Counted from the first letter of the stretch, positions 1 through 8,909 are shown. The stretch: 64,000 nt of DNA from Neolewinella persica DSM 23188 (GCF_000373105.1 NZ_KB890413.1:22041-86040); one strand, 5' to 3'. The notes: a model not told the origin generated them from the letters alone. Translations and numbers: made by a program.

Positions 1-66
1 GATTCTCGATTTTGGAGAGGCTGCCGCTGGTACGTGCTCGCTTCGCTCGAATGCAGATAGTAGATA

Positions 67-435
67 TCACTTTTTACGTTTGTCCAAGGACCTTGCAATG
101 GCTACGAAGATGCTGATTAACTGATTGTTTTCATCAAGCAACCCTGACAACTTAGCAGCAGCGATGTATCCCTTCCGCTTGATGATTCTTAGATTGATGT
201 GGGTTTCTCTCAACTCTTTTAGCGATACGCTGATTTTGTGTCGAAAATCACTGGGTGACTCTGCACCACGAGCCTCGCCATACAAAAGGGCCGGAGCACT
301 ACCGGAGCGTACAATCTGCTTACAAAGATGCTGTGCTGCGTAAATATGTGGAAGTTGCTCCGAAACATTTAATATCCGAACAGTAAAATCAATCAATCGA
401 TTCTCTAGTAAAGCGGCGCGTTCATTTGAGGTCAT
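67..435 (-). CDS. four helix bundle protein (23S rRNA IVS-type)
   Basis: About 122 residues, all helical in character, matching the small four-helix-bundle family first named from proteins encoded in 23S rRNA intervening sequences. The signature parts are an N-terminal 'LLENRLIDFTVRILNVSEQLP', the central 'QIVRSGSAPALLYGEARGAES' with the conserved R-S-G-S and Y-x-E-A, and a C-terminal 'LKELRETHINLRII'. The biochemical role of free-standing members is not established. I place the start at the ATG at 435 because the longer frame would begin with TTG. No rRNA is nearby, so this is a stand-alone copy. It is flanked by inverted copies of a GAGAATC-type repeat. Confidence 0.8.
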   Translation of the reverse strand: MTSNERAALLENRLIDFTVRILNVSEQLPHIYAAQHLCKQIVRSGSAPALLYGEARGAESPSDFRHKISVSLKELRETHINLRIIKRKGYIAAAKLSGLLDENNQLISIFVAIARSLDKRKK

Positions 436-567
436 TCTGCTGCTATTTTTAGGCAAATAAGTCTAAAAATAGGTAAAATTGAATTAATACACAAATAGTT
501 TTTTTACATTGAAAAATAAAACAAAATCGTAAAATCAAAAAATCGTAGGCAATTCTATCATTTCCCA

Positions 568-608
568 CAATCGAGAATCGAGAATCACCAATCGAGAATC
601 GAGAATCT
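568..608. repeat. short direct repeat AATCGAGAATC
   Basis: Four copies of the 7-mer CGAGAAT lie in tandem between the minus-strand gene and hisS. The window opens with the inverse, GATTCTCGATT, so the four-helix-bundle gene sits between inverted copies. Confidence 0.6.
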
Positions 609-610
609 TT

Positions 611-618
611 TACCTTTG
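611..618 (+). promoter_or_regulatory. Bacteroidota -7 promoter element for hisS
   Basis: TACCTTTG matches TAnnTTTG and is followed by CCCC and the ATG at 623. Transcription would start at or within a few bases of the start codon, implying a nearly leaderless mRNA. Confidence 0.6.
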
Positions 619-622
619 CCCC

Positions 623-1969
623 ATGAAACCTTCCATCCCTAAAGGAACCCGTGATTTCCTCCCCGCCGAAGTACGCCGTCGTGATTACATTTTTGAGGTA
701 ATTCGCAAGCATTTCCGTCGGTTCGGCTACCAGCCGATCGAGACACCGGTGATGGAGAATTTAGAAACCCTGACCGGTAAATACGGAGAAGAAGGTGATA
801 AGCTATTGTTCAAGGTGTTGAACAACGGTGATTTTTTGGGGAAAGCCAATGCGGAGGACCTGGCGAATAAGGACAGCAACAAGGTCCTCTCCAGCATCAG
901 TAAGCGCGGCCTGCGGTACGATCTCACGGTTCCGTTTGCGCGCTACGTAGTGATGCACCAAAACGACCTGGCCTTCCCCTTCAAGCGCTACGCCATCATG
1001 CCCGTTTGGCGGGCAGACCGGCCGCAGAAAGGACGTTACCAGGAGTTTTATCAGTGCGACGCCGACGTGGTGGGCTCAGAAAGCCTACTCTATGAAGCGG
1101 AGCTGACACAGCTGCTCGACGGCGTGTTCCACGACCTGGGCCTAAAGGCGGTTATCCGACTCAACAACCGTAAAATTCTGGCTGGGCTGGCGGAAATTGC
1201 GGGTATGGCCCACAACATGATGGACATGACCATCACGATCGATAAGTTGGATAAGATTGGCTGGGAGAAAGTCTCGGAAGAACTGGGTAACCGGGGCGCG
1301 GACGCAGGTGCCATAAACGTTATTAAGCAATTTCTGGACGCCACCAACCTGGCGGACGTAGCGCCGCTCCTTGCCAACAGCGAAGTCGGCCAGCAAGGCA
1401 TTGCCGAATTACAGGAAGTCTTTGACCTCATCGCTTCCCAACCCACCAACAACCGCATCGAATTCGACGTCACCCTGGCCCGCGGCCTCAACTACTACAC
1501 CGGGGCCATCTGGGAAGTAGCCGTCGATACCGACGCGCCCGGACAGGAAAGCATCAAAATGGGCTCCATCGCCGGTGGTGGTCGCTACGCCGACCTTACC
1601 TCTATCTTTGGAATGAAGGACATGCCCGGCGTTGGCATCAGCTTCGGCGCTGAGCGCATCTATGATGTACTCGAAGAGCTCGACGCCTTTCCGGCAGACG
1701 CTGCAGAAGACTTGCAGTACCTGCTGATTTGCCTCGACGATGAAGCGCTGGCCCACGGCTTCGGACTCGTCTCCCGCCTGCGCGCCAGAGGCGTGCACGC
1801 TGATCTTTACCCAAAGGCCGCCAAGTTGAATAAGATGATGAAGTATGCGGATCAGCGCAATGCGCCGAAGGTGGTGATTATTGGTAGCCGGGAAGCGGAG
1901 AGTGGGGAGTACTCCGTTAAGACTATGGCGACGGGAGAACAGAGGATGGTTAATGAAAAGGAATTTTAG
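623..1969 (+). CDS. hisS: histidine--tRNA ligase
   Basis: Cytoplasmic class II aminoacyl-tRNA synthetase charging tRNA-His. Length (448 aa) is normal for the family. N-terminal 'KGTRDFLP' is at 7-14, motif 2 with the FYQCD segment at about 120-151, the histidine-specific 'LARGLNYYTG' at 285-294, and motif 3 'GVGISFGAERI' at 336-346. The anticodon-binding domain follows to the C-terminus. Residues 225-230 (GADAGA) in the insertion domain are encoded by a reverse-orientation GC20 copy (1294-1311), a segment normally variable in this family. A TAnnTTTG promoter lies directly before the ATG. Confidence 0.97.
   Translation: MKPSIPKGTRDFLPAEVRRRDYIFEVIRKHFRRFGYQPIETPVMENLETLTGKYGEEGDKLLFKVLNNGDFLGKANAEDLANKDSNKVLSSISKRGLRYDLTVPFARYVVMHQNDLAFPFKRYAIMPVWRADRPQKGRYQEFYQCDADVVGSESLLYEAELTQLLDGVFHDLGLKAVIRLNNRKILAGLAEIAGMAHNMMDMTITIDKLDKIGWEKVSEELGNRGADAGAINVIKQFLDATNLADVAPLLANSEVGQQGIAELQEVFDLIASQPTNNRIEFDVTLARGLNYYTGAIWEVAVDTDAPGQESIKMGSIAGGGRYADLTSIFGMKDMPGVGISFGAERIYDVLEELDAFPADAAEDLQYLLICLDDEALAHGFGLVSRLRARGVHADLYPKAAKLNKMMKYADQRNAPKVVIIGSREAESGEYSVKTMATGEQRMVNEKEF
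1294..1311 (-). repeat. GC20 repeat copy inside hisS
   Basis: Reverse-orientation match to the 20-bp motif TTGCACCTGCGGCCGCGCCC (the GC20 family defined in this annotation). It reads GGGCGCGGACGCAGGTGC here and is translated as GADAGA. Confidence 0.7.
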
Positions 1970-1990
1970 TTCCTGATGTAACCTAACAAT

Positions 1991-2371
1991 ATGAGACTCT
2001 TATTCCTCTTGAATACGTTGTATTTTTACTACATAGCTATTTCAGTCGCTCTCGTCTATTCTTTTTTAGGGGATATTTTTAAATTTCAAGAATACACATT
2101 TATTAATTTTTATCTGCCAATATTGCTTATCGCTTTTGGCGTTGGTTTCTACACCGTTCGATTGTTTGTATTCGCGAATGATGAAAACCCTAAGTCTTCA
2201 ACTAAAATAGTATTCTTGCTTTTTTACCTTGGCTGCTTTCTGGTTGGCATTAATTATCCACTCTTCAGCGGATTATGTTCAGCGTCAACATTGATATCAT
2301 TGAGTATTGCCATCGCTGTAGTCGGCACCTTTATTGAAGGTGGGTTTATTCTTTTAGCCAATACAAAATAG
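1991..2371 (+). CDS. hypothetical four-helix membrane protein
   Basis: Not recognised. 126 residues with four hydrophobic stretches (about 3-26, 37-58, 70-90, 98-122), so it is probably an integral inner-membrane protein. It starts 22 bp after hisS on the same strand and could be co-transcribed. The DNA is visibly more AT-rich than the flanking genes, which may mean recent acquisition or weak constraint. No catalytic motif is visible. Confidence 0.6.
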   Translation: MRLLFLLNTLYFYYIAISVALVYSFLGDIFKFQEYTFINFYLPILLIAFGVGFYTVRLFVFANDENPKSSTKIVFLLFYLGCFLVGINYPLFSGLCSASTLISLSIAIAVVGTFIEGGFILLANTK

Positions 2372-2383
2372 GTAAGGGGAGTT

Positions 2384-2611
2384 TCAAACACCAGAAACAT
2401 GAATACGCTTTTCCCGCGCAGCGGCGTACCCCAATGCCTGCTTAATCCCTTCCTCCGTCAACTTAGGAAAATCCTCCATCAACTCAGCAAAAGACATGCC
2501 GATGGACAAATAACCAAGCACATCTCCAACGGTAATCCGGGTGCCTTTTATGCAAGCTTTACCCGAGCGAACGTTCGAGTCGATAACGATTTCACTGAAG
2601 CCTTGTAGCAT
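2384..2611 (-). CDS. DUF433 family protein
   Basis: 75 residues matching the DUF433 family: 'IVIDSNVRSGKACIKGTRITVGD' with the hallmark G-K-x-C-I-x-G-T-R-I-T-V, then 'GMSFAELMEDFPKLTEEGIKQAL'. These small winged-helix-like proteins are often antitoxins paired with a PIN-like DUF5615 toxin. No such partner adjoins here, so it is an orphan or its toxin has been lost. The start at 2611 (MLQGFSE) fits the family better than the longer frame to 2650, which has a low-complexity N-terminus. Confidence 0.8.
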   Translation of the reverse strand: MLQGFSEIVIDSNVRSGKACIKGTRITVGDVLGYLSIGMSFAELMEDFPKLTEEGIKQALGYAAAREKRIHVSGV

Positions 2612-2747
2612 GGTACATGGTGTTGTTAATGAAGTTGAAAAGGTTACCAACCGTAGTAAAGTTTCAAATTCCGTATGTCTATGAATATGGTACAGCTTAG
2701 AGGTAAGCTAACATCAATGATAAACATTCGACATAACGCATCTCAAT

Positions 2748-3125
2748 CTATTCCGCCCCAAACAAATACCCCCAGGGAATAACAAACGGCAATACAACTA
2801 CCCAAATCACGAAGAAGGTAGCCATTCCTTTTGGGTAAGCTTCGCCAGCCCGCAGGGCCGGAAGCGCAGCAAAGAGCAACCAGCCACCTTTGTAAATTAG
2901 TTGAAAGAGTAAGACCAGGCTCATCCGCTCCGGGAGGAAAAGTCCCACAATGGAGAGTAGAAAAATGGCTCCCCATAAAGCGCCCACCAAACGGATGGAT
3001 TCGGAATAGGCGAACGCGTTTTCGAAAACCGTCCGGACGGCCCGCTCGGGGAAGAAAAGGCTGGTAATGCTGATCCAGCCAGCGACGAGGACATTGGCGG
3101 CGAAGACGATGCGTAGTAAGATCAT
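2748..3125 (-). CDS. hypothetical membrane protein
   Basis: 125 residues from the ATG at 3125, with four hydrophobic segments and a conserved-looking 'ESIRLVGALWGAIFLLS' in the second. Not assigned to a family, though size and topology resemble DoxX-like small membrane proteins. The longer frame to 3194 would use TTG and adds a polar N-terminus, so I reject it. It stands alone, with no operon partner on either side. Confidence 0.55.
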   Translation of the reverse strand: MILLRIVFAANVLVAGWISITSLFFPERAVRTVFENAFAYSESIRLVGALWGAIFLLSIVGLFLPERMSLVLLFQLIYKGGWLLFAALPALRAGEAYPKGMATFFVIWVVVLPFVIPWGYLFGAE

Positions 3126-3536
3126 TCGGTATTTTTTTCCCGTCGGCGTAAGCACGATAAGATGACCGTCCACTCTGCCTCCGGCAGCTGACAATAGGTA
3201 TGGATGAATTGGCGATAAGGATGCATCTTAGGCTTCAATAACATCTACCTAAAAAGGTTCAAGAAAGTCGATCAGTACGTGACAAAACACTGCTCCTCTC
3301 CTTGCCTTAATCCCCCTTCCCTGCACCTGCGGCCCCGCCCAACTTGACAGCTTTAAAAAGGTACACAAGCTATCCGCAGTCCCCTTTCCCACAAGGAAAT
3401 TAAGCCGCTGATTACTCTCATAGAGGGAGCACAGAGTACCATAATGCCATACCGAGCAAAGCGAGCATGATCGTGCAGCAGTCTATACATCTATCTCCTA
3501 CCAATCTGCCAAAGCCGCGCAGCGACCGTCTAAAAT
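3126..3536. other. intergenic region
   Basis: No gene seen. It contains one GC20 copy (3321-3340) and a GAGCAAAGCGAGCATG palindrome of the GCTCGC-type short repeats near 3455. Confidence 0.6.
3321..3340 (+). repeat. GC20 repeat copy
   Basis: CTGCACCTGCGGCCCCGCCC, preceded by the pyrimidine-rich tract typical of the intergenic copies. Confidence 0.8.
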
Positions 3537-4280
3537 TTACTTCTGGTAAATTTTAGACTTTGCCAACCCCCACTTATTCAACCGGTGCATCATACTAACG
3601 CGCAGCACCCCAAGCCCATACTTAGAGCTGCGGGCAAAGTTGATGGAGCTGGCCTCCTCGAAGTACTTGGTCGGGCAGGTCACCTCGGCGATGTCAAAAC
3701 CGTGGTAGATGATCTGGGAGAGCATTTCGTTGTCGAAGACGAAGTCATCGTCATTGGCGTTGAAGTTGATCGTTTCCAGTACTTCGCGGCTGAAGGCGCG
3801 GTAGCCGGTGTGGTATTCGCTGAGTTTGTAGCTGACGAGGAAGTTCTGCGTAGCCGTCAGGAAACGATTGGCGACGTACTTGTAGAGGGGCATCCCACCT
3901 TTAAGTGCGCCTTTACCCAGTATCCGGCTGGCCAGTACTACGGGGTACAGCCCTTCTCCAATGATGTTACACATCGTTGGGATCAGTAACGGCGTGTACT
4001 GGTAATCGGGGTGGACCATAATAACGATATCGGCACCAATCTCCAGCGCTTTATTGTACAAAGATTTCTGGTTACCGCCGTAGCCACGGTTGCGCGGGTG
4101 GGTGATCACGTGGTCGACGCCCAGCTGTTTGGCCAGGGCGGAGGTCTCATCTTTACTCGCATCGTCGCAGAGGATGACTTCATCTACCAGGTCGCGGGGG
4201 ACTTCTGCGTAAGTCTTCTCAAGGGTCAGGGCGGCGTTGTAGGCCGGCATCACGACGACCACTTTTTTGTCTTTGTACAT
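3537..4280 (-). CDS. family 2 glycosyltransferase (DPM1/dolichol-phosphate-like)
   Basis: 247-residue GT-A-fold transferase. 'VVVVMPAYNAALTLEKTY' is at the N-terminus, then 'ILCDDASKDET', 'HPRNRGYGGNQKSLYNKAL' and the divalent-metal motif 'MVHPDYQY'. The C-terminal half has 'EYHTGYRAFSREVLE' and the downstream acceptor-binding helices of the dolichyl/polyprenyl-phosphate sugar transferase branch. No membrane helix, so it probably acts at the cytoplasmic face of the membrane. The start at 4280 is supported by a TAnnTTTG element 8 bp upstream. Translating further upstream only reads through a GC20 copy (giving GAAAGARGR), which is spurious. Confidence 0.88.
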   Translation of the reverse strand: MYKDKKVVVVMPAYNAALTLEKTYAEVPRDLVDEVILCDDASKDETSALAKQLGVDHVITHPRNRGYGGNQKSLYNKALEIGADIVIMVHPDYQYTPLLIPTMCNIIGEGLYPVVLASRILGKGALKGGMPLYKYVANRFLTATQNFLVSYKLSEYHTGYRAFSREVLETINFNANDDDFVFDNEMLSQIIYHGFDIAEVTCPTKYFEEASSINFARSSKYGLGVLRVSMMHRLNKWGLAKSKIYQK

Positions 4281-4287
4281 ATTGGGG

Positions 4288-4295
4288 CAAAGGTA
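4288..4295 (-). promoter_or_regulatory. -7 promoter element for the glycosyltransferase
   Basis: TACCTTTG on the minus strand, 7 bp before the ATG at 4280. Confidence 0.6.
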
Positions 4296-4366
4296 ATAGA
4301 TTGGTGGATAGTTGGGAAGAGTAATGGGCAATTTGGGGTACCAGTCATTGCTCCTTGTCCTTCCCC

Positions 4367-4386
4367 TTGCACCAGCGGCCGCGCCC
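4367..4386 (+). repeat. GC20 repeat copy
   Basis: TTGCACCAGCGGCCGCGCCC, preceded by CTCCTTGTCCTTCCCC. Confidence 0.85.
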
Positions 4387-4692
4387 TGAATGTTTTTTTC
4401 TGCAAAAGCAACCATCAGACAGTATTCCCCGTGCAGCGGACGACAGTCCGATTACTCGCCCACCAATCCACCAAACCGTGCGCTACTTTCTAATTTCCTT
4501 CCCTTCACTTCAGTCTGGGATGGAGGTTCCGTATAAATTGTATTGAGCGACGTTATCCCGCGGATACTTCATCCGAATATAGTCGCTGGGTTCCGTCTGG
4601 GCCACAAAGTTGTTAGGTTTTGACAGAAGAACAGGGCTATTCAAGACTATTTGGTTTTTAGGGGAGGTTTTCACTTCATTGCTACTCCACCG

Positions 4693-4716
4693 TATCTTTG
4701 CACCCGCGTCCGCGCC
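4693..4716 (+). repeat. GC20 copy overlapping a -7 promoter match
   Basis: TATCTTTG followed directly by the GC20 core variant CACCCGCGTCCGCGCC. This is the only copy where the pyrimidine tract also makes a perfect TAnnTTTG. It lies about 95 bp upstream of mtaB and could be its promoter. Confidence 0.65.
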
Positions 4717-4718
4717 TT

Positions 4719-4790
4719 ATTGGTCTTTTAGTCTATCGGACTATTGATCTTTTGGGCGGTGCGCCAACAGACCAATAGAACCAACAGACC
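4719..4790. repeat. degenerate octamer inverted repeat before mtaB
   Basis: TTGGTCT and its variants on the left (4719 onward) are mirrored by AGACCAA twice on the right, ending 3 bp before the ATG at 4794. Confidence 0.5.
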
Positions 4791-4793
4791 AAT

Positions 4794-6140
4794 ATGTCTA
4801 ACTTCGGAACCGTTTCCTTCTACACCCTAGGCTGCAAGCTCAACTACAGCGAGACTTCCGCCATCGGCCGCCAGTTTACCGAAGCGGGCTACCAGGCCGT
4901 AGAGTTTGGCGAGGGCTCGGATGTGGTGGTGATCAACACCTGCTCGGTGACGGATTTTGCCGACCGCAAATGCCGGAACATCGTGCGACGTGCATTAGGC
5001 GCGAACGCAGGTGCAAAAATTGTTGTCGTAGGCTGTTATGCGCAGTTGAAACCCGAAGAAATTGCCGACATCGAAGGCGTAGATCTCGTCCTTGGAGCAG
5101 CAGAGAAATTCCGGATTCTGGATTACATCGACGGCATCAGTACCGGAGCCGGCAAAGGGATGGTCCGGGCCGGCGAAGTGAAAGAAGCCGATACCTTTAT
5201 TAGCAGCTTTAGCTTCGGGGACCGGACGCGCTCCTTCCTCAAAGTGCAGGATGGCTGCGACTACAAATGTACCTTCTGCACCATCCCGCTGGCGCGGGGC
5301 AAAAGCCGCAGCTCCACTGTGGAGCAGGTGGTAGCCGATGCTAAAGCGATCGCCACCAAGGGTGTGAAAGAGGTTGTCCTCACCGGCGTCAACATCGGTG
5401 ATTTCGGCAACGGCACTTCCGTCATCGAGGGCGAACGCCCCCGCAAGGAAGCCCTGTTCTCCGACCTTGCTGCCGCGCTCGACGAAGTAGAAGGCATCAC
5501 CCGTTTCCGCATCTCCAGCATCGAGCCGAACCTCTGCACCAACGAACTGATCGACTTTGTGGCCAACAGCCAGCGGTTTGCGCCACATTTTCACATGCCG
5601 TTGCAGTCTGGCAACAACAAACAGCTGGCCCGGATGCGCCGCCGCTACAAGCGGGAGCTCTACGCTGAGCGCGTGGCTCACATCCGCAAAGTGATGCCTC
5701 ACGCCTGCATCGGCGTGGACCTAATCGTCGGGTTCCCCGGCGAAACGAAGGAGGATTTTCTGGAGACCTACAAATTCGTCCAGGAACTACCGGTGGATTA
5801 CTTCCACGTATTTACCTACTCCGAGCGTGCCAATACCCCGGCCGCGGAGATGGATGGGGTGGTCCCCATGGCGGAGCGGAAGCGCCGCAATAAAATGCTG
5901 GGTATTCTGAGCGAGAAGAAAAAGCGGGCGCATCAGGAACGGTACCTCGGCGAAGTACGGCCAGTATTGCTGGAGAAATCCAAAACTGACGGGGTGCTGC
6001 ACGGGTTCACCGACAACTACGTCAAGGTTTCCTTCCCGGCGGAGGACAGCTGGGTGAATCATTTGGTGGAGATGAAGTTGGGGGGTGTTAATGCGGAGGG
6101 ATTGGTGACGGCAACGGTAGCGGAGCACGTTAATCTTTAA
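4794..6140 (+). CDS. mtaB: tRNA t6A37 methylthiotransferase
   Basis: Radical SAM methylthiotransferase that adds 2-methylthio to N6-threonylcarbamoyladenosine-37 of tRNAs. The UPF0004 domain carries Cys14 (TLGCKLN), Cys50 (NTCSVT) and Cys81 (GCYAQ) for one 4Fe-4S cluster. The radical SAM cluster is C155-x3-C159-x2-C162. 'MPLQSGNN' and a C-terminal TRAM-like tail follow. Length (448) and the 'TLGCKLNYSET' start are MtaB-type rather than MiaB or RimO. Residues 69-74 (GANAGA) are encoded by a GC20 copy in the loop before 'KIVVVGCYAQ'. The stop codon overlaps the next gene's ATG by one base, suggesting translational coupling. Confidence 0.93.
   Translation: MSNFGTVSFYTLGCKLNYSETSAIGRQFTEAGYQAVEFGEGSDVVVINTCSVTDFADRKCRNIVRRALGANAGAKIVVVGCYAQLKPEEIADIEGVDLVLGAAEKFRILDYIDGISTGAGKGMVRAGEVKEADTFISSFSFGDRTRSFLKVQDGCDYKCTFCTIPLARGKSRSSTVEQVVADAKAIATKGVKEVVLTGVNIGDFGNGTSVIEGERPRKEALFSDLAAALDEVEGITRFRISSIEPNLCTNELIDFVANSQRFAPHFHMPLQSGNNKQLARMRRRYKRELYAERVAHIRKVMPHACIGVDLIVGFPGETKEDFLETYKFVQELPVDYFHVFTYSERANTPAAEMDGVVPMAERKRRNKMLGILSEKKKRAHQERYLGEVRPVLLEKSKTDGVLHGFTDNYVKVSFPAEDSWVNHLVEMKLGGVNAEGLVTATVAEHVNL
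4998..5016 (-). repeat. GC20 repeat copy inside mtaB
   Basis: GGCGCGAACGCAGGTGCAA, translated in the same frame as the hisS copy to give GANAGA. Confidence 0.7.
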
Positions 6141-6922
6141 TGACTGATTATCGATTTTATTTTATCGCTGTTTTTGTCTGCTGGGTTTTGATGAGCTGTG
6201 GGCAAGCCGTCCCCAATAATTCTGCGGGTAAAACCTGGTCTGCCGGTACACTTGTTTTTGGTGGCAGCAATATTGAGAGTGATCAGGACGAAGCCTATTA
6301 CCGGGCAGTAGACAACAAATTTCCGGCAGAAGAAAATGATACTGAGGTTTACGTCCAAGACCCGAAAAACGGGCGTTCTCATATTTTTATTCATCCCTTC
6401 ATGGGACGTCTTAAAACGGAACTTCTATCAACAGGATCTTACCAGTTGACCGGAAAGATTAGATTGCCGAACGACGGTAATTGGAAAGCAGACTTCATTG
6501 ATCATACCGCATTTGAGATCAAGTTGAATTTCACGGAAGAAGGTTGGCGACTCTATGATTTCATCAACGATAAAATATCTCTCTCCGTTAATTACCCCCG
6601 GCTGGATTCTATTCGGATTTTGCTAGAAAACAATAGTGTGGCTAGCTCCAAAAACTGGGGCTTGACACTTACCTACTTTGAACTTATCGAACAATATGAA
6701 TACGACCTTTTGACAGCAGTATTAGCCGGAAACTCTACCGTCCTAGAGGAGTACTTGCTCTTCCAAAGAAATTATAACATTGCCTATGCTGGTGAATTTT
6801 CGGAATACTATACTGGGAACATTTTTTATCTGCTCTGCCGTGGAATTATTGGTCCAGAGGACTTGAAAGCAGTTGGAACTTATAATGACTTCGCCTATTT
6901 GCAGCGGGTTTATGGTACTTAA
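6140..6922 (+). CDS. hypothetical lipoprotein
   Basis: 260 residues, unrecognised. A type II signal peptide ends at 'WVLMSC' (Cys about 20), so the mature protein is probably anchored in the outer or inner membrane facing the periplasm. It begins in the stop codon of mtaB and is likely in the same transcript. The central part is rich in beta-type alternation; the C-terminal about 80 residues look helical. No functional motif visible. Confidence 0.6.
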   Translation: MTDYRFYFIAVFVCWVLMSCGQAVPNNSAGKTWSAGTLVFGGSNIESDQDEAYYRAVDNKFPAEENDTEVYVQDPKNGRSHIFIHPFMGRLKTELLSTGSYQLTGKIRLPNDGNWKADFIDHTAFEIKLNFTEEGWRLYDFINDKISLSVNYPRLDSIRILLENNSVASSKNWGLTLTYFELIEQYEYDLLTAVLAGNSTVLEEYLLFQRNYNIAYAGEFSEYYTGNIFYLLCRGIIGPEDLKAVGTYNDFAYLQRVYGT

Positions 6923-6926
6923 CAAT

Positions 6927-6942
6927 CCGGCATAAATGCCGG
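6927..6942. terminator. convergent hairpin
   Basis: CCGGCATAAATGCCGG, a perfect 7-bp stem between a plus gene ending at 6922 and a minus gene ending at 6952. Confidence 0.55.
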
Positions 6943-6951
6943 GGAACAAGC

Positions 6952-8184
6952 CTACCAGTTCCCACTAATCGCCTCAAACAACCACAAATACCCCTCATCC
7001 CATTTCTTTCCCTGCCGCACGATCACCAGGTCCTTAGTCGGGTCGACATAGATGAACTGGTTGAGGATGCCCTGGGCGTAGAAGGCGCCGTTTGAACTTT
7101 CCAGGTACCATTTGCCCGGATGCTTCTGCGAGCGCCGGGCGTAGCTTTCCCCAAAGTCGAGGTCCCGTCCCGCGGTTATGGCCGCCAGGGAATCCGGAAA
7201 GTAGTTGGTTTCCCCGGCCTCGTCCTCGTAGGTATCCGTGACGCTGTACCACTGGAACTGGTAGCCGTCGTTCGCCATATTCGGCGTAGTCGATTGCCGC
7301 ACCCACTCAGCGGAGACGATTTGTTTGCCCCGCCATTTTCCGCCGTCGGCGTAGAGTTTACCGATTTTGGCCAGATCACGGGCAGTCGTATTGAGCCCGG
7401 AATATCCTTTGGCCGAGCGGTGACGCTTGTCGTCGAGGCTCCAGGTGGCGGGGAACTCCATTCCCATGGGTTTCCAGACTTTGGCTTCAAGATACTGGCC
7501 GAGGTCCATACCGGTAGCACGCTCCACCACGATACCGAGCAGGGCGGTGGTGCCTGACTGGTATTGGTGATAGGTCCCGGGCTCGTGGTTGAAGCCGAGC
7601 TTGCTCAATTGTTTGAGCTGGTTGGTACCGTAGTAGAGCTTCGCCATGTCGGCAAATGGGTTGCTGTAGGATTCTTTGTAGTCTAGCCCGGAGCGCATGT
7701 CGAGCAGGTGACGGATGGTGAGCCGCTGGAAGCGAGGATCACCGTCGAGCAACTCGGGGATGTACTTCGTAACGGGATCATTGACGTCGGCAATCAGGCC
7801 TTCATCTACGGCGATGCCGGTAAGCAGGGAGGTGACTGATTTGGAGACCGAGAAGATGGTGGAAATATCGTTGGCCTGGTAGCCGTCGAAATATTGCTCG
7901 TAAACGATGCTGTCGCTTTTGACGACGAGGAAAGCCGTGGTGGAGGTCCCCTCGTCGAGCCACTGCGTGAGGGGAACCTTCTCCCCTTTCACCGTGAGGG
8001 TCACACTACTCAGTGGGTCCCGGTCGCTGACCGGGAAGCTGAAGACATCATCTCCCGTACCGACTTCCGTATAGGGAAAAATCTTATGATCGGTGATGTT
8101 GGCAAAATTGTAGACAAAGAACCGGCCTATGTGGCAGGAGGTGCACAGAAGCAATGTGAGAAGGCTGAGTAGGTATTTGAACAT
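6952..8184 (-). CDS. beta-lactamase-fold serine hydrolase lipoprotein
   Basis: 410 residues. The type II signal peptide ends at 'LLLCTSC' (Cys17). The family (class C beta-lactamase/DD-peptidase/EstB fold) is shown by S112-V-S-K115 in 'FSVSKSVTSLLTG', 'DEGLIADVNDPVTKYIPEL', 'IRHLLDMRSGLDY' and a downstream 'YHQYQSGTTALLGIV' for the tyrosine motif. Such proteins are esterases or peptidases of the cell envelope, and true antibiotic resistance is uncommon among them. Substrate unknown. Confidence 0.85.
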   Translation of the reverse strand: MFKYLLSLLTLLLCTSCHIGRFFVYNFANITDHKIFPYTEVGTGDDVFSFPVSDRDPLSSVTLTVKGEKVPLTQWLDEGTSTTAFLVVKSDSIVYEQYFDGYQANDISTIFSVSKSVTSLLTGIAVDEGLIADVNDPVTKYIPELLDGDPRFQRLTIRHLLDMRSGLDYKESYSNPFADMAKLYYGTNQLKQLSKLGFNHEPGTYHQYQSGTTALLGIVVERATGMDLGQYLEAKVWKPMGMEFPATWSLDDKRHRSAKGYSGLNTTARDLAKIGKLYADGGKWRGKQIVSAEWVRQSTTPNMANDGYQFQWYSVTDTYEDEAGETNYFPDSLAAITAGRDLDFGESYARRSQKHPGKWYLESSNGAFYAQGILNQFIYVDPTKDLVIVRQGKKWDEGYLWLFEAISGNW

Positions 8185-8270
8185 GTCAATAGGTTGGGGT
8201 TAGCGGAACAGGCTGCCAAACTAGCAAAAAACGGGAACCCGCAGCAAATTCTATGGCTTAAAAACGTCCC

Positions 8271-8291
8271 TTGCATCCTGCGACCGCGCCC
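8271..8291 (+). repeat. GC20 repeat copy (21 bp variant)
   Basis: TTGCATCCTGCGACCGCGCC plus C. One extra T after GCA; the same GCATCCTGC variant recurs at 34533 and 46035. Confidence 0.75.
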
Positions 8292-8321
8292 ATATTTATT
8301 TTACGCCCTACACCGGAAAAG

Positions 8322-8909
8322 TTACCCCAACACCCCCCGAATCCCATCAATAAACATCTGCACAGAAAGTATCAGCAGTAACATGCCCATCAGCCGTTCC
8401 AGGGCGGTAAGGCCTTTAGTACGCAGCACGCGGTAGAGCAGCGGTGCGCTGAAGAGAATGAGGGAAGAAACGCCCCAGGCCAGGAGGAGCGCGGCGAGGA
8501 GGCCGTATTGATCATCGGGGTTGTTGTGGGAGAGCACCAGCAGGGTCGCCAGGGCTGAAGGCCCTGCAATCATCGGCAGGGCAATGGGGACAACGAGTGG
8601 CTCCTGATCCGCAGGAAAGAGCGGCGCATCCGCCGAAGGGAACACCATTTTGAGGCCGATGAGCAGGAAGATCAGCCCTCCCGCAATGCGTACTGCGTCC
8701 GTTTCAAGGTGGAATACATTGAGAAAGGTTTCACCGCCAAACAGGAAGAGCACCAAAATGACCAGGCCGATGAGGCACTCCCGAAGGACAATGCGTTGGC
8801 GTCGGGCTTTGTCCATATCCTTGAGCAGGGCCAGGACCAGCGGGATGTTGCCCAGCGGATCGAGGATAAAGAAGAGGAGAAGGGCGGTGGAGAGGATGGA
8901 GAAATCCAT
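8322..8909 (-). CDS. MarC family membrane protein
   Basis: 195 residues with six hydrophobic segments and the family signatures 'FFILDPLGNIPLVLALLKDM' near the N-terminus, 'LIFLLIGLKMVFP' and 'VPIALPMIAGPSALATLLVL' in the middle. This is the MarC/UPF0056 family of inner-membrane proteins, whose transport substrate is not settled. TACCTTCG, a near match to the -7 consensus, lies on the minus strand at 8943-8950. Confidence 0.88.
   Translation of the reverse strand: MDFSILSTALLLFFILDPLGNIPLVLALLKDMDKARRQRIVLRECLIGLVILVLFLFGGETFLNVFHLETDAVRIAGGLIFLLIGLKMVFPSADAPLFPADQEPLVVPIALPMIAGPSALATLLVLSHNNPDDQYGLLAALLLAWGVSSLILFSAPLLYRVLRTKGLTALERLMGMLLLILSVQMFIDGIRGVLG

Noticed and set aside
4281-4415. 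N-terminal extension of the glycosyltransferase
   Set aside because: It translates a GC20 copy and precedes a perfect -7 promoter, so it is upstream DNA rather than coding.
6952-8184. Antibiotic-resistance beta-lactamase
   Set aside because: The SxxK family includes many esterases and peptidases; a lipoprotein with no KTG-type motif clearly visible does not support resistance.
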